Shown here piece by piece: positions 47,955-57,151 of a stretch of 64,000 bases of DNA. The translations under genes and the position numbers were made by a program. The stretch's first letter is position 1, and each line of letters starts with the position of its first letter. This stretch comes from BJGV01 sp965205785. GTDB lineage: Bacteria > Pseudomonadota > Gammaproteobacteria > Burkholderiales > Nitrosomonadaceae. The notes under the pieces are model-generated. The model saw only the letters and a list, made by a program, of their open reading frames with translations. It did not search any database and was not told the origin of the DNA. The stretch is taken from assembly GCA_965205785.1 (NCBI GenBank), contig OZ242188.1, positions 186,001 to 250,000 of the forward strand, written 5' to 3'.

Positions 47955-48910
47955 CATATTCAAAAATTATAGGTACAGGTAGCTATTTACCTAAAAAAAT
48001 TCTCACCAACCAAGATCTTGAGTCTGTTGTTGATACCAGTGACTCATGGATACGCAGCAGAACAGGCATTGAGCAACGACATATTGCAGCAGAGAATGAA
48101 ATGGCTAGTGATCTAGCCATTAATGCGTGTTCCAAAGCGATAGAATCAGCTGATATTAGTGCTGATAAAATTGATCTTATTATTGTTGCTACTACCACTC
48201 CAGATATGACTTTTCCGAGTACAGCATGTATTTTACAAAACAAGCTTGGTATCAAAGACTGCCCTGCATTTGATGTACAAGCGGTATGTAGTGGTTTTGT
48301 CTATGCTCTTGCTACAGCAGATATGTTTATCCGTGCAGGAAGGTGTAATACTGCACTGGTAGTTGGTGCCGAAATATATTCACGTTTACTGGACTGGAAT
48401 GACCGTAGTACCTGTGTATTGTTTGGAGATGGCGCAGGCGCTGTATTAATTACAAAATCTGATCAGCCTGGTATCCTTTCAAGCCATTTACATGCTAATG
48501 GCAGCCACTATAATACCCTTGCACTATCTGGAAATATCTCACATGGAAAGATTCAGGGAAATCCATTTATTACTATGGAAGGGAATACAGTCTTCAAGTT
48601 TGCAGTAAAAGTTATGGAAGAAATAGTTTATGAAGCTTTATCCGAGAATAATTTGCAAATATCTGACATAAATTGGCTAATTCCTCACCAAGCAAATATA
48701 CGAATCATACAATCCACAGCAAAGAAACTTGGGCTACCTATGGATAAAGTAATAACTACTATAGCTAAACACGGAAATACTTCTGCAGCTTCAATTCCAC
48801 TTGCTTTGGACATAGCAGTACGCGACAAACGAATTAAATCTGACCAATACGTGTTATTAGAGGGCGTTGGTGGTGGATTTACTTGGGGCGCCGTACTAGT
48901 TCGTTGGTGA
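47951..48910 (+). CDS. fabH: beta-ketoacyl-ACP synthase III
   Basis: A 319-residue FabH with catalytic Cys113 (AVCSGF), His in IPHQANIRI (about 247) and Asn in KHGNTSAAS (about 277). It starts fatty-acid synthesis by condensing acetyl-CoA with malonyl-ACP. It overlaps plsX and lies 4 bases before fabD. Confidence 0.97.
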   Translation: MTYSKIIGTGSYLPKKILTNQDLESVVDTSDSWIRSRTGIEQRHIAAENEMASDLAINACSKAIESADISADKIDLIIVATTTPDMTFPSTACILQNKLGIKDCPAFDVQAVCSGFVYALATADMFIRAGRCNTALVVGAEIYSRLLDWNDRSTCVLFGDGAGAVLITKSDQPGILSSHLHANGSHYNTLALSGNISHGKIQGNPFITMEGNTVFKFAVKVMEEIVYEALSENNLQISDINWLIPHQANIRIIQSTAKKLGLPMDKVITTIAKHGNTSAASIPLALDIAVRDKRIKSDQYVLLEGVGGGFTWGAVLVRW

Positions 48911-48914
48911 AAAT

Positions 48915-49853
48915 ATGAAATTTGCCCTCGTATTTCCCGGACAAGGTTCACAATCAGTCGGCATGATGAAAGGATATGCTGATCTCCCAATAATACAAGA
49001 AACTTTTTCTGAAGCATCAGATATCCTTCATGAGGATTTCTGGGCAATGGTTAATAACGGTCCGTCTGATAGTCTTAACTTAACTACTAATACTCAACCG
49101 CTGATGCTGATGTCTGGAATTGCAGTTTACCGTGCTTGGAAAAATTTGGGAGGAGCTAATCCTGCATTTATAGCTGGCCATAGCCTAGGAGAATACACGG
49201 CATTAGTTGTTTCTGGAGCAATGAGTTTTAAAGATGCCCTATCAATCGTACGATTCCGAGGAGAAGCCATGCAACAAGCTGTTCCAGAAGGAACAGGAAA
49301 AATGGCAGCGATTTTAGGTTTAGATGATAACGTTATACAAGTAATATGTAATGAAATCTCAAGAGATTCTGAAAATGAATCACTGGAACCAGCAAACTTT
49401 AACTCGCCCGGACAGGTTGTAATAGCAGGTCATAAGAATGCAGTGTTACGTGGCATCGAACTTGCTAAAGAGAAAGGAGCTAAAATGGCTGTACTATTAC
49501 CCATGAGCGTGCCCTCACATTGCTCACTAATGGCTTCAGCAGCAGAAAAGATACAACAACGGCTAGAAACAATAACGTTGCTAGCATCTAGTATCCCTAT
49601 AATACATAATGCCGACGTAAAACAGCACAATAATAGTACTGACATCAAAAATATCTTGGTAAAGCAATTATGCATACCTGTGCGATGGACAGAAACTATC
49701 AACGTCTTCAATACTGAAAATGTTACTCATATAGCCGAATGCGGTCCAGGTAAAATATTAACCGGACTCAATAAACGTATAAATAAAAACTTACAAAATA
49801 TCGCATTATCAGATACTAATGCTCTCCAACAAGCTCTAAACATCTTGGTATAG
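48915..49853 (+). CDS. fabD: malonyl-CoA:ACP transacylase
   Basis: A 312-residue FabD with FPGQGSQ (7-13), the nucleophile Ser90 in GHSLGEY and the catalytic His in VPSHC (about 201). It loads malonate onto ACP. The start follows the fabH stop by 4 bases. Confidence 0.97.
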   Translation: MKFALVFPGQGSQSVGMMKGYADLPIIQETFSEASDILHEDFWAMVNNGPSDSLNLTTNTQPLMLMSGIAVYRAWKNLGGANPAFIAGHSLGEYTALVVSGAMSFKDALSIVRFRGEAMQQAVPEGTGKMAAILGLDDNVIQVICNEISRDSENESLEPANFNSPGQVVIAGHKNAVLRGIELAKEKGAKMAVLLPMSVPSHCSLMASAAEKIQQRLETITLLASSIPIIHNADVKQHNNSTDIKNILVKQLCIPVRWTETINVFNTENVTHIAECGPGKILTGLNKRINKNLQNIALSDTNALQQALNILV

Positions 49854-49942
49854 TTTTGGGTAGTCATTTACAGAATATATTAGAATTATTACGTACCAAT
49901 TATTTAAATATTTTTTCACGTAATTAAATAATAAGAGGAATC

Positions 49943-50683
49943 ATGTTACAAAATCAAATAGCTTTGATAACTGGCTCTAGCCGGGGTATTGGAAAAGCAA
50001 TAGCGCTAGAACTAGGTAAAAATGGCGCTACAATAGTAGGCACTGCAACGACTGATGAAGGCGCTAAAAGTATTAGTGAATACCTAAACGAAGTTGGAAT
50101 AAAAGGAAAAGGTATAGCACTAAATGTTAACAATACCGATCAGATTAAGAACCTCCTCACAGAAGTTCGTAAAGAATTTGGTGAAATAACGATACTTGTA
50201 AATAATGCTGGAATAACTCGCGATGACCTGTTAGTCCGAATGAAGGATGAAAAATGGGATGAAGTTATCGGAACAAATCTTAAGTCAGTATTTCGTCTTA
50301 GTCGTGAAGTACTACGTGCAATGATGATGGCGCGCTCTGGACGCATCATCAATATATCATCAATAGTTGGCTCTACTGGTAATATTGGTCAGTCTAATTA
50401 TGCTGCTGCCAAAGCTGGGATTCTCGCTCTTAGCAAGTCGTTAGCACGAGAGGTTGGTAGTCGTAATATCACTGTAAACTGTGTTGCTCCGGGTTTTGTT
50501 GATACAGATATGACTCGCGCACTTTCAGAGAAACAGCAACAAGAGCTGCTCCAGTACATTCCACTTAAGAGACTTGGAAAGCCTGAAGACGTAGCATCAG
50601 CAGTAGCTTTCCTTGCTTCCCCATCTGCCGGATACATTACAGGGGCAACATTACATGTTAATGGTGGAATGTATATGGAGTAG
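49943..50683 (+). CDS. fabG: 3-oxoacyl-ACP reductase
   Basis: A 246-residue short-chain dehydrogenase with the NADPH-binding GSSRGIG (11-17), NNAG (87-90) and the catalytic set Asn112, Ser140, Tyr153 and Lys157. It reduces beta-ketoacyl-ACP. An AAGAGGAA ribosome site precedes the ATG. Confidence 0.97.
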   Translation: MLQNQIALITGSSRGIGKAIALELGKNGATIVGTATTDEGAKSISEYLNEVGIKGKGIALNVNNTDQIKNLLTEVRKEFGEITILVNNAGITRDDLLVRMKDEKWDEVIGTNLKSVFRLSREVLRAMMMARSGRIINISSIVGSTGNIGQSNYAAAKAGILALSKSLAREVGSRNITVNCVAPGFVDTDMTRALSEKQQQELLQYIPLKRLGKPEDVASAVAFLASPSAGYITGATLHVNGGMYME

Positions 50684-50722
50684 CTATAAAATCATATAAA
50701 TTGTGATTAAATCCTAATTTAA

Positions 50723-50754
50723 GATTGATCTGTATTGATCTGCATAAATCAATC
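50723..50754 (+). promoter_or_regulatory. repeat-rich dyad upstream of acpP
   Basis: GATTGAT (50723-50729) and its reverse complement ATCAATC (50748-50754) flank a direct repeat ATTGATCTG (50724-50732 and 50734-50742). It lies about 105 bases before the acpP start in the 176-base fabG-acpP gap. It could be an operator for separate control of acpP; no known consensus is matched. Confidence 0.35.
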
Positions 50755-50859
50755 CAAATTAGCAACTCTACCCTAGTTAATAATTATGTTTTTGTTAATG
50801 CTAGAAATTTGTTAAAATAGCGATGTTTTTCTTACCCGAGAAGAGGATGGGCATTTGAG

Positions 50860-51096
50860 ATGGAAAAAGTTGAACAACGTATAAAGAAAATTGTAGCGGA
50901 GCAACTTGGAGTAAATGAAACTGAAGTCAAAAATGAATCATCCTTTGTGGATGATTTAGGCGCGGATTCACTAGACACTGTTGAACTAGTTATGGCGCTT
51001 GAAGAAGAATTTGAATGTGAAATTCCAGACGAAGAGGCAGAGAAAATACATACTGTCCAGCAGGCTATTGATTATATTAATTCCCATACTAATTAA
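50860..51096 (+). CDS. acpP: acyl carrier protein
   Basis: A 78-residue acidic ACP. Ser37 in GADSLDTVE is the 4'-phosphopantetheine attachment site. It carries the growing acyl chain between the Fab enzymes. A GAAGAGGATGG site precedes the ATG. The long gap before it suggests its own promoter. Confidence 0.98.
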   Translation: MEKVEQRIKKIVAEQLGVNETEVKNESSFVDDLGADSLDTVELVMALEEEFECEIPDEEAEKIHTVQQAIDYINSHTN

Positions 51097-51132
51097 CTTC
51101 TTGTATTAATTCATCCCATATTCGGAGTCAAC

Positions 51133-52380
51133 TTGCCCAAACGTAGGGTAGTCATAACTGGAATGGGTGTTGTATCGCCTGTCGGCAACACCACATCAGA
51201 TGCCTGGATTAACATCCTGAAAGGTAAGTCTGGCATTAGTCGAATCTCTCGTTTTGATGCATCTGCACTGGCTTCTCAAATAGCGGGAGAAGTTGAGAAT
51301 TTCGATGTTTCTCAATATATATCTGTAAAAGATGCACGTCGTATGGATATTTTTATCCATTACGGTATGGCTGCAGCAATTCAGGCAGTCAAAGATGCTG
51401 GTATTGAAAATGTTACTGACTCAGGACTTGATGCTAATCGTATCGGTGTAAATATTGGCTCAGGAATTGGTGGTTTACCGATGATTGAGAATACGGATAG
51501 TGCTTATCATGAAGGTGGTCCACGAAAAATATCGCCTTTCTTTATTCCTAGCACAATCATCAATATGATTGCTGGCAATCTCTCCATTATGTATAACTTT
51601 AAGGGACCAAACCTTGCCATAGTTACTGCTTGTACAACTGCGACCCATTGTATAGGTGGATCTGCACGTATGATTGAATATGGAGATGCAGATTTAATGG
51701 TTGCAGGTGGCGCAGAGTCGTGTGTAACACCCCTTGCTGTTGGTGGCTTTGCCTCTGCAAGAGCGTTATCTACACGAAACACTGATCCAGAAACTGCAAG
51801 TCGACCTTGGGATATTGGAAGAGACGGTTTTGTATTAGGTGAAGGAGCTGGAGTTCTAGTTTTAGAGGAAATGGAACATGCAAAGCGTCGTAAAGCTAAA
51901 ATTTATGCGGAGATAGCAGGTTTTGGCATGAGTGCTGATGCTCATCATATGACGGCACCCTGTGACGATGGAGAAGGTGCTGCTCGTTGCATGACGACCG
52001 CACTTACAAATGCAGGCATAAACTCTTCAGAAGTTAATTATATTAATGCCCATGGAACTTCAACACAGCTGGGTGATATTGCTGAAACCGTAGCAGTCAA
52101 ACGTTGTTTTGGTGACCATGCAAAGAAACTCGTAATGAATTCCACAAAATCCATGACTGGGCATTTATTAGGTGCAGCTGGTGGGGTTGAAGCAATATTT
52201 ACTGCACTGGCAATACATCATCAAACAACACCTCCTACCATTAATATTTTTGACCAAGATCCACAGTGTGATCTAGATTATGTACCTAATACTGCGCGTA
52301 AAATGAAGATTGAGGTAGCGCTGTCTAATTCATTTGGATTTGGTGGTACCAATGGAACGCTAATTCTTAAAAAAATATAG
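51133..52380 (+). CDS. fabF: beta-ketoacyl-ACP synthase II
   Basis: A 415-residue FabF with the Cys-His-His triad: Cys167 (VTACTTATH), His in NAHGTST (about 307) and His in MTGHLLGAAG (about 344). The start is TTG with a GGAG site 6 bases upstream (CGGAGTCAAC), matching the family opening PKRRVVITGMG. It elongates acyl-ACP and follows acpP by 36 bases. Confidence 0.97.
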   Translation: MPKRRVVITGMGVVSPVGNTTSDAWINILKGKSGISRISRFDASALASQIAGEVENFDVSQYISVKDARRMDIFIHYGMAAAIQAVKDAGIENVTDSGLDANRIGVNIGSGIGGLPMIENTDSAYHEGGPRKISPFFIPSTIINMIAGNLSIMYNFKGPNLAIVTACTTATHCIGGSARMIEYGDADLMVAGGAESCVTPLAVGGFASARALSTRNTDPETASRPWDIGRDGFVLGEGAGVLVLEEMEHAKRRKAKIYAEIAGFGMSADAHHMTAPCDDGEGAARCMTTALTNAGINSSEVNYINAHGTSTQLGDIAETVAVKRCFGDHAKKLVMNSTKSMTGHLLGAAGGVEAIFTALAIHHQTTPPTINIFDQDPQCDLDYVPNTARKMKIEVALSNSFGFGGTNGTLILKKI

Positions 52381-52382
52381 TT

Positions 52383-53396
52383 TTGCCGTTACGTCGTATG
52401 TATACGTTAAAACGCTTTGTTCTTCTCGTCTCTATTGGAGCTTTCCTGTTTACTGGATGGCTCTACTACTATGTCAATACACCTGTAAATCTCCCTACTG
52501 TACCCTACAAATTCTCAATCAAGTCTGGCAGCAGTCTGACAAGTGTTGGTAAACAATTAACTGAAGCCGACATCTTGCCTAATACATGGTCTTTTGTTTT
52601 ACTGTCACGTGTAATGGGACATGACTCATCCCTTAAAGCTGGGAATTATAAACTTTCTGAAAACACCTCTCCTCTTCAGTTACTAAAAATCATTACAGAG
52701 GGAGACGTACATATTGAGCAAGCTGAAATCAAGTTTATTGAAGGTTGGACATTTCGTCAGTTTAGGAAAACACTTAACGAGCACCCTGACATTCAGCACG
52801 ATACTATCGAATTAAGTGATCGGAATATTCTACAATTAGTTGGTGCCGATGAAAATGTTGCAGAAGGTTTATTCTTTCCTGATACATACTATTTTGTAGA
52901 AGGTAGTAGCGATATAGTGATACTAAAACGGGCATATAAAATAATGCAAAATAACCTGGCATTAGTATGGGCTGCAAGTGATAGAGACTTACCGTTAGAC
53001 ACACCCTATCAGGCTCTGATTTTGGCCTCTATAATTGAAAAAGAAACTGGCAAGGATACTGACCGAGGTACAATTGCAGGCGTATTCATTAATCGGCTTA
53101 GGTCAGGTATGCTGCTACAAACTGACCCAACTGTAATTTATGGTTTAGGTGAAAAATTTGATGGAAATCTACGCAAGAAAGACCTACAGAAAGACAATGA
53201 ATATAATACATATACTCGCTCCGGCCTTCCGCCTACACCTATTGCAATGCCAGGATTAGCCTCAATAAAAGCAGCACTGAATCCTGCAGAAACTGATGCG
53301 CTATACTTTGTTGCTAAAGGTAATGGAGAGTCACATTTTTCCAAGAACCTGGCAGAACATAACCGCGCAGTAGCCAAATATCAGAAAAATAGATAG
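52383..53396 (+). CDS. mltG: endolytic murein transglycosylase MltG
   Basis: A 337-residue YceG/MltG-family protein with one N-terminal membrane helix (about 11-31), a LysM-like domain and the catalytic Glu (about 219) in ILASIIEKETG. It cuts nascent glycan strands and sets their length. The frame starts at TTG 52383, 2 bases after fabF; an ATG at 52398 is an alternative start. In many relatives tmk and holB come next, but here DUF4124 genes follow. Confidence 0.94.
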   Translation: MPLRRMYTLKRFVLLVSIGAFLFTGWLYYYVNTPVNLPTVPYKFSIKSGSSLTSVGKQLTEADILPNTWSFVLLSRVMGHDSSLKAGNYKLSENTSPLQLLKIITEGDVHIEQAEIKFIEGWTFRQFRKTLNEHPDIQHDTIELSDRNILQLVGADENVAEGLFFPDTYYFVEGSSDIVILKRAYKIMQNNLALVWAASDRDLPLDTPYQALILASIIEKETGKDTDRGTIAGVFINRLRSGMLLQTDPTVIYGLGEKFDGNLRKKDLQKDNEYNTYTRSGLPPTPIAMPGLASIKAALNPAETDALYFVAKGNGESHFSKNLAEHNRAVAKYQKNR

Positions 53397-53442
53397 ATCT
53401 CTCTGAGATATCCCCAAAATATATTAATTCACCTTCTCCACA

Positions 53443-53478
53443 GTAAGAGAAAAGACGTTGTTTTACCCCTTTTCTTAC
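53443..53478 (+). terminator. imperfect inverted repeat after mltG
   Basis: GTAAGA-G-AAAAG (one bulged G) can pair with CTTTTCTTAC 14 bases later. A run of eight T residues follows at about 53491-53498. It may end the long yceD-mltG transcript, but the T-run is not directly next to the stem. Confidence 0.35.
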
Positions 53479-53578
53479 CGATAAAGTATACGTTTTTTTT
53501 GATAAACTAAAAAACTAAATATCTACAACTACTGGATACAGATTAAGTTTTTTGATAAATCTTCCGTTATCCAATAAT

Positions 53579-53935
53579 ATGAGGAAAAGATTTTTATTTA
53601 TTAATTCGGTTCTGATACTCATTGGAACCTCTATGACTACTGTTGCCACTGCGGAAATTTATAGGCATGTGGATAACAATGGTCAAGTCACCTATACCAA
53701 CACCCGTCTGAAGGGCGCAGAAAAAGTCTATCTTAAGAGAAAACTGGCTAAAGCTAAAGTATCAACACCTAAGAATTTTCCTAGAGTACATCGTAAAGTT
53801 CAAAAGAAAAGAGATCTCAAACGTAGAAATATTCTCAAACATGAGTTAGCCACAGAAAAAAACTTTTATTCAATGCAAAGCAAACTCTTAAGAAAGATGA
53901 TGTATCATTGCACAGGAGGAATATTATCGCTCTGA
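53579..53935 (+). CDS. DUF4124-domain protein with an apparently frameshifted C-terminus
   Basis: The ATG at 53579 starts a 118-residue protein with a signal peptide (about 1-25) and a DUF4124 domain (EIYRHVDNNGQVTYTNT). The frame could be extended to a TTG at 53552. The last residues (MMYHCTGGILSL) are unlike the family. The shifted reading frame, open from about 53845 to a stop at 53957-53959, encodes LKKDDVSLHRRNIIALRKELKNL, which parallels the C-terminal LKDEIILHEENIKALEIELQDL of the neighbouring paralogue. An indel near 53876-53890 seems to have cut off the normal helix and also shortened the linker. It may be a decaying copy. Confidence 0.75.
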   Translation: MRKRFLFINSVLILIGTSMTTVATAEIYRHVDNNGQVTYTNTRLKGAEKVYLKRKLAKAKVSTPKNFPRVHRKVQKKRDLKRRNILKHELATEKNFYSMQSKLLRKMMYHCTGGILSL

Positions 53936-54000
53936 GGAAGGAGCTTAAAAATCTATAATTAAGCCCGATCAATTTTAATTGATCTAAAAGTGGTGATCCT

Positions 54001-54441
54001 ATGAAAATTAACAGTATAGTATTTTTAGCCCTGTTTAGTTTCTCCTGTATTACCCAGTCCGAGGTATATAAGCATGTGGATGAAGATGGTAATGTCACAT
54101 ATTCGAACAGTCCCCTGAGAGATAGTAAGAAACTTAGTCTACCCCCGCTTACTGTAATGCCTAGAACCGATTTAGAATCAAAAATCAGAACCCCTAAGCC
54201 TTCAGAAAATTATAACAAGAAACAGCGAAAAGTCGTTAAAAAGAAGATTGCTGATGAGGCAAAACTACTTGAAGATAAGAGGAAAGAATACAATGACGGA
54301 AAACCAGAGCGTTTTGGCAGCGAAAGAAACTACCAAAGGTATCTGGACAGAATCCAGCGGCTTAAAGATGAAATAATTTTACATGAGGAGAATATAAAAG
54401 CTTTGGAGATTGAATTACAGGATTTAGCCACCCCCAACTAA
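54001..54441 (+). CDS. DUF4124-domain protein
   Basis: A 146-residue periplasmic protein with a signal peptide (about 1-19, SCITQS) and an N-terminal DUF4124 domain (EVYKHVDEDGNVTYSNSP). A charged coiled-coil-like part (about 75-146) ends in HEENIKALEIELQDL. It is the intact paralogue of the gene just upstream. The function of DUF4124 is unknown. Confidence 0.87.
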   Translation: MKINSIVFLALFSFSCITQSEVYKHVDEDGNVTYSNSPLRDSKKLSLPPLTVMPRTDLESKIRTPKPSENYNKKQRKVVKKKIADEAKLLEDKRKEYNDGKPERFGSERNYQRYLDRIQRLKDEIILHEENIKALEIELQDLATPN

Positions 54442-54481
54442 ATAAGGTGTCAAAATTATAAATAAAAAACAATTTCTATTG

Positions 54482-55249
54482 CTATGCAGTAAAATCGACG
54501 ATTACAGGCGTATGATCTGAGGGTCTCTCATTCTTACGTGGTCCCTTATCTATAGTACTGTGACTACAGTTTTCAGCAAGTTTATTACTCAATAAAATGT
54601 GGTCTATCCGCATACCCATATTTCGCCTAAAAGCCATCATTCTGTAATCCCACCAGGTGTAAGATCTATCAGGTTGATCAAATAAACGAAAGCTATCAAC
54701 CAACCCAAGTTTGAGTAACGCTATGAATGCTTCCCGTTCAGAGGAACTAAATAATACTTTTCCTTCCCATGACTTTGGATCATGAACATCACGTTCTTCC
54801 GGAGCAATATTAAAATCTCCTAATAAAACTAGTTTTGGATATTTAATTAATTCTGCTCGTAACCATTCGTTTAAAGCAGCTAGCCAAAACAGCTTATATT
54901 GAAATTTCTCTGATTCAACACTCTCACCATTAGGAATGTAAATACAAATTACCCGCACATCTCCGTAAGTAGCAGCCAAAACCCGTTTTTGAAAATCTAC
55001 AAAATCAGGTATTGCTGTGATTACATTACCCCCCATTCGCTTACCAAGTAAAGCTACGCCATTATATGTTTTCTGACCAGAGAAAACAGGTTGATATCCT
55101 GCATCTATAATCTCAGTTACAGGAAAATTTTCGTCTTGTACCTTGGTTTCTTGTAGACATAACACATCAGGTTGGTTAGCTGCTAACCAATCAAGAACCT
55201 GTGGCAAACGAACTTTTAAGGAATTAACATTCCAAGTAGCTAATCTCAT
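54482..55249 (-). CDS. xth: exodeoxyribonuclease III
   Basis: A 255-residue AP endonuclease/3'-exonuclease of the EEP fold. It has TWNVNSL (5-11) with Asn7, the metal-binding Glu in LQETK (about 34), GDFNIAPEERDVHD (about 148) and the final SDHTPV with the catalytic His. It acts in base-excision repair at abasic sites. It converges on the DUF4124 genes. Confidence 0.96.
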   Translation of the reverse strand: MRLATWNVNSLKVRLPQVLDWLAANQPDVLCLQETKVQDENFPVTEIIDAGYQPVFSGQKTYNGVALLGKRMGGNVITAIPDFVDFQKRVLAATYGDVRVICIYIPNGESVESEKFQYKLFWLAALNEWLRAELIKYPKLVLLGDFNIAPEERDVHDPKSWEGKVLFSSSEREAFIALLKLGLVDSFRLFDQPDRSYTWWDYRMMAFRRNMGMRIDHILLSNKLAENCSHSTIDKGPRKNERPSDHTPVIVDFTA

Positions 55250-55424
55250 AAACTATCTCATGAGCATCTAGTCATTCTAAATTACTTAGTCCACCAATTT
55301 GCCAAATCAAATTTATAATAAAGTCCCTTGCTGAATTTAATTACACTAAACCATTGAATCCAGACATGGACCCCACTGTAAAAATACAAAGTTTATTGTG
55401 TAATAGACAAGTTATTACCTATGC

Positions 55425-56387
55425 CTAATAGCCATTCTGGCGCAAACAAGTGGCATAAGCTTCCTGATACCGTGCATCATTTTTTTGATTCTCATTGAGC
55501 CCATAAAGCCCTCCTCCAGCTCCACCGGCAATTGCACCAATACCTGCCCCTTTCGCCGCACCACTACCACCACCTGAAATCGCGCCAATGGCTGCACCTA
55601 ACGCTGCGCCTCCAAGAGCTCCAATCCCTGCATCTTTCACCACTTCCTCAGTCTTACCTGTTACCTGTTGAGAAGCAAATTTGTTACATCTTTCTACAAC
55701 AGATTGTGGAGGATGTGCGGGCTGTACCGGTTGTGCTGCTTGCTGCGGTTCAGCAACAAAGATCTCAATACGACGATTTCTTGCTCGATTAGCAGCAGTA
55801 TTATTTGCAACAATAGGCTCACGTGAACCTCGTCCATCAATATTTATACGATTTGATGCAACACTTCTGTTTACTAAATAACTACGGGCGCTAGCTGCAC
55901 GATTAAAAGATAACGGATTATTAACAGCGTCACTACCCGTATTACCCGTATGACCTATAATTGTCACACTAGTGCCAGGATTAGTATTAAGACTTGTGGC
56001 AAAACTATCTAATACTGGCCGCATGTTTGGCTTAATTTCTGCACGTCCGATATCAAACGAAATATCACTTGGGATATCAAGTTTTAGTCTATTATCTGCT
56101 GTCTGGGAAACCTGTACGCCTGAACCAGCAGTTGCTTGCTCCATCGCTCTTTTTTGTTCTTCCATTCTATTTGACCACAGGTAACCACCAGCCGCGCCAA
56201 CGGCGGCACCAGATAGCGCCCCTATAGCCGCACCTTTACCTCCACCAGCAATTGCACCAATTCCCGCTCCTGTTGCTGCTCCTACTCCAGCACCTATCCC
56301 TGTACCTCTTTGTGTCTCCGACATATTTGCACAGCCATTAAGTGCAAACAATACAGATATGGCAATGATTGTAAACTTATAGTGCAT
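55425..56387 (-). CDS. OmpA-family lipoprotein with two glycine-zipper modules
   Basis: A 320-residue lipoprotein (lipobox Cys19 in LNGC). Order: a glycine zipper (about 28-70), an OmpA/Pal peptidoglycan-binding domain (about 99-213, with GHTGNTGS, LSFNRAASARSYL and NRARNRRIEIFV), a Pro/Gln linker and a second glycine zipper (about 254-295). The second zipper is flanked by RCNKFASQQ (Cys234) and YQEAYATC (Cys314). The OmpA part should anchor the outer membrane to peptidoglycan; glycine zippers form tightly packed membrane hairpins. The second zipper cassette with its Cys flanks looks like a separate small lipoprotein type fused to the C-terminus. Confidence 0.9.
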   Translation of the reverse strand: MHYKFTIIAISVLFALNGCANMSETQRGTGIGAGVGAATGAGIGAIAGGGKGAAIGALSGAAVGAAGGYLWSNRMEEQKRAMEQATAGSGVQVSQTADNRLKLDIPSDISFDIGRAEIKPNMRPVLDSFATSLNTNPGTSVTIIGHTGNTGSDAVNNPLSFNRAASARSYLVNRSVASNRINIDGRGSREPIVANNTAANRARNRRIEIFVAEPQQAAQPVQPAHPPQSVVERCNKFASQQVTGKTEEVVKDAGIGALGGAALGAAIGAISGGGSGAAKGAGIGAIAGGAGGGLYGLNENQKNDARYQEAYATCLRQNGY

Positions 56388-56776
56388 GATTACTCCCTAA
56401 AATGTCAGTAATATAATAATCAGTGGTCACTTTAACAGAGAAAATAAGAAGTTCAAATACCTTTGAATAGCCTCAGTCACACAAGCAATCTTAATAAGGC
56501 CAATTACTGGCAAGTGGCGCGATCAATGCTATGACAGAACTCGTCCAAAGTAATACTTCACACAAACAGACCAGGTAAAATAATCATATGATTTTTAGTA
56601 CCCAGTAATTTACAACTGTTTATGGTGAAATAATTTAACTATTTGACAACCAATTTTATCCTTATGCGTTATCCATCTTATGGATAAATATTATAATAAT
56701 ACTGTCCTAACCAAGTAACTGATAATTTTTGGCTACTGAGAGATCCTTAAGGTGACTACTGATACTAAGGAGAAAT
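56388..56776. other. 389-base gap between two divergent lipoprotein genes
   Basis: No gene is seen. It contains a candidate promoter with a perfect dyad at 56669-56697 for the rightward gene. The remainder is AT-rich without clear structure. Confidence 0.6.
56669..56697 (+). promoter_or_regulatory. candidate promoter overlapping a perfect dyad
   Basis: TTATCCAT-CTT-ATGGATAA (56669-56687) is a perfect 8-bp inverted repeat with a 3-base centre. A consensus -10 box TATAAT follows at 56692-56697. With a 17-base spacer the -35 would be TTATCC, which is weak and lies inside the dyad. An activator or repressor site is plausible. Confidence 0.45.
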
Positions 56777-57151
56777 ATGGTACATCTACGTAAATTAACG
56801 GCTCTCATGATAGCTTTCCTACTTGCAGCATGCACAAGTATGCCAACCGGCCCAAGCATGATGGCACTTCCCGGCTCTACTAAAAGTTTTGATAAATTTC
56901 GTGTCGATGATAATCAATGTAGACAGTTCGCTCATGAACAGGTTAATAGCACCAACCCCGAAAATTCTTCAAAACAGGTCAATCAACAGCGTTATGACGT
57001 GAGCTATGTTCAATGTATGTATGGAAAGGATCATCGTGTTCCAGTATATGGACAATTCACTAATGACTCTACTCTGAGCAATGAAGGCGATCTGAACATA
57101 AGTATTCCGCCCCCACCACCAGGGAAACCTCCCCCCCCACCACCTGAATAA
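56777..57151 (+). CDS. small lipoprotein of the glycine-zipper family lacking its zipper
   Basis: A 124-residue lipoprotein with lipobox Cys19 (LAAC). The flanks DDNQCRQFAHEQ (Cys48) and QRYDVSYVQCMYGKDHRVPV (Cys80) are those of small glycine-zipper lipoproteins I recall from betaproteobacteria. Here only about 18 polar residues stand between them where those proteins carry a Gly/Ala-rich zipper. The C-terminus is a run of Pro (111-123). It diverges from the OmpA-family lipoprotein gene, which carries a zipper cassette with similar flanks. Confidence 0.85.
   Translation: MVHLRKLTALMIAFLLAACTSMPTGPSMMALPGSTKSFDKFRVDDNQCRQFAHEQVNSTNPENSSKQVNQQRYDVSYVQCMYGKDHRVPVYGQFTNDSTLSNEGDLNISIPPPPPGKPPPPPPE

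Noticed and set aside
55532..55881. Open frames antisense to the OmpA-family lipoprotein gene
   Set aside because: They arise from the Gly/Ala-rich codons of the zipper and OmpA regions on the other strand and have no start signals.
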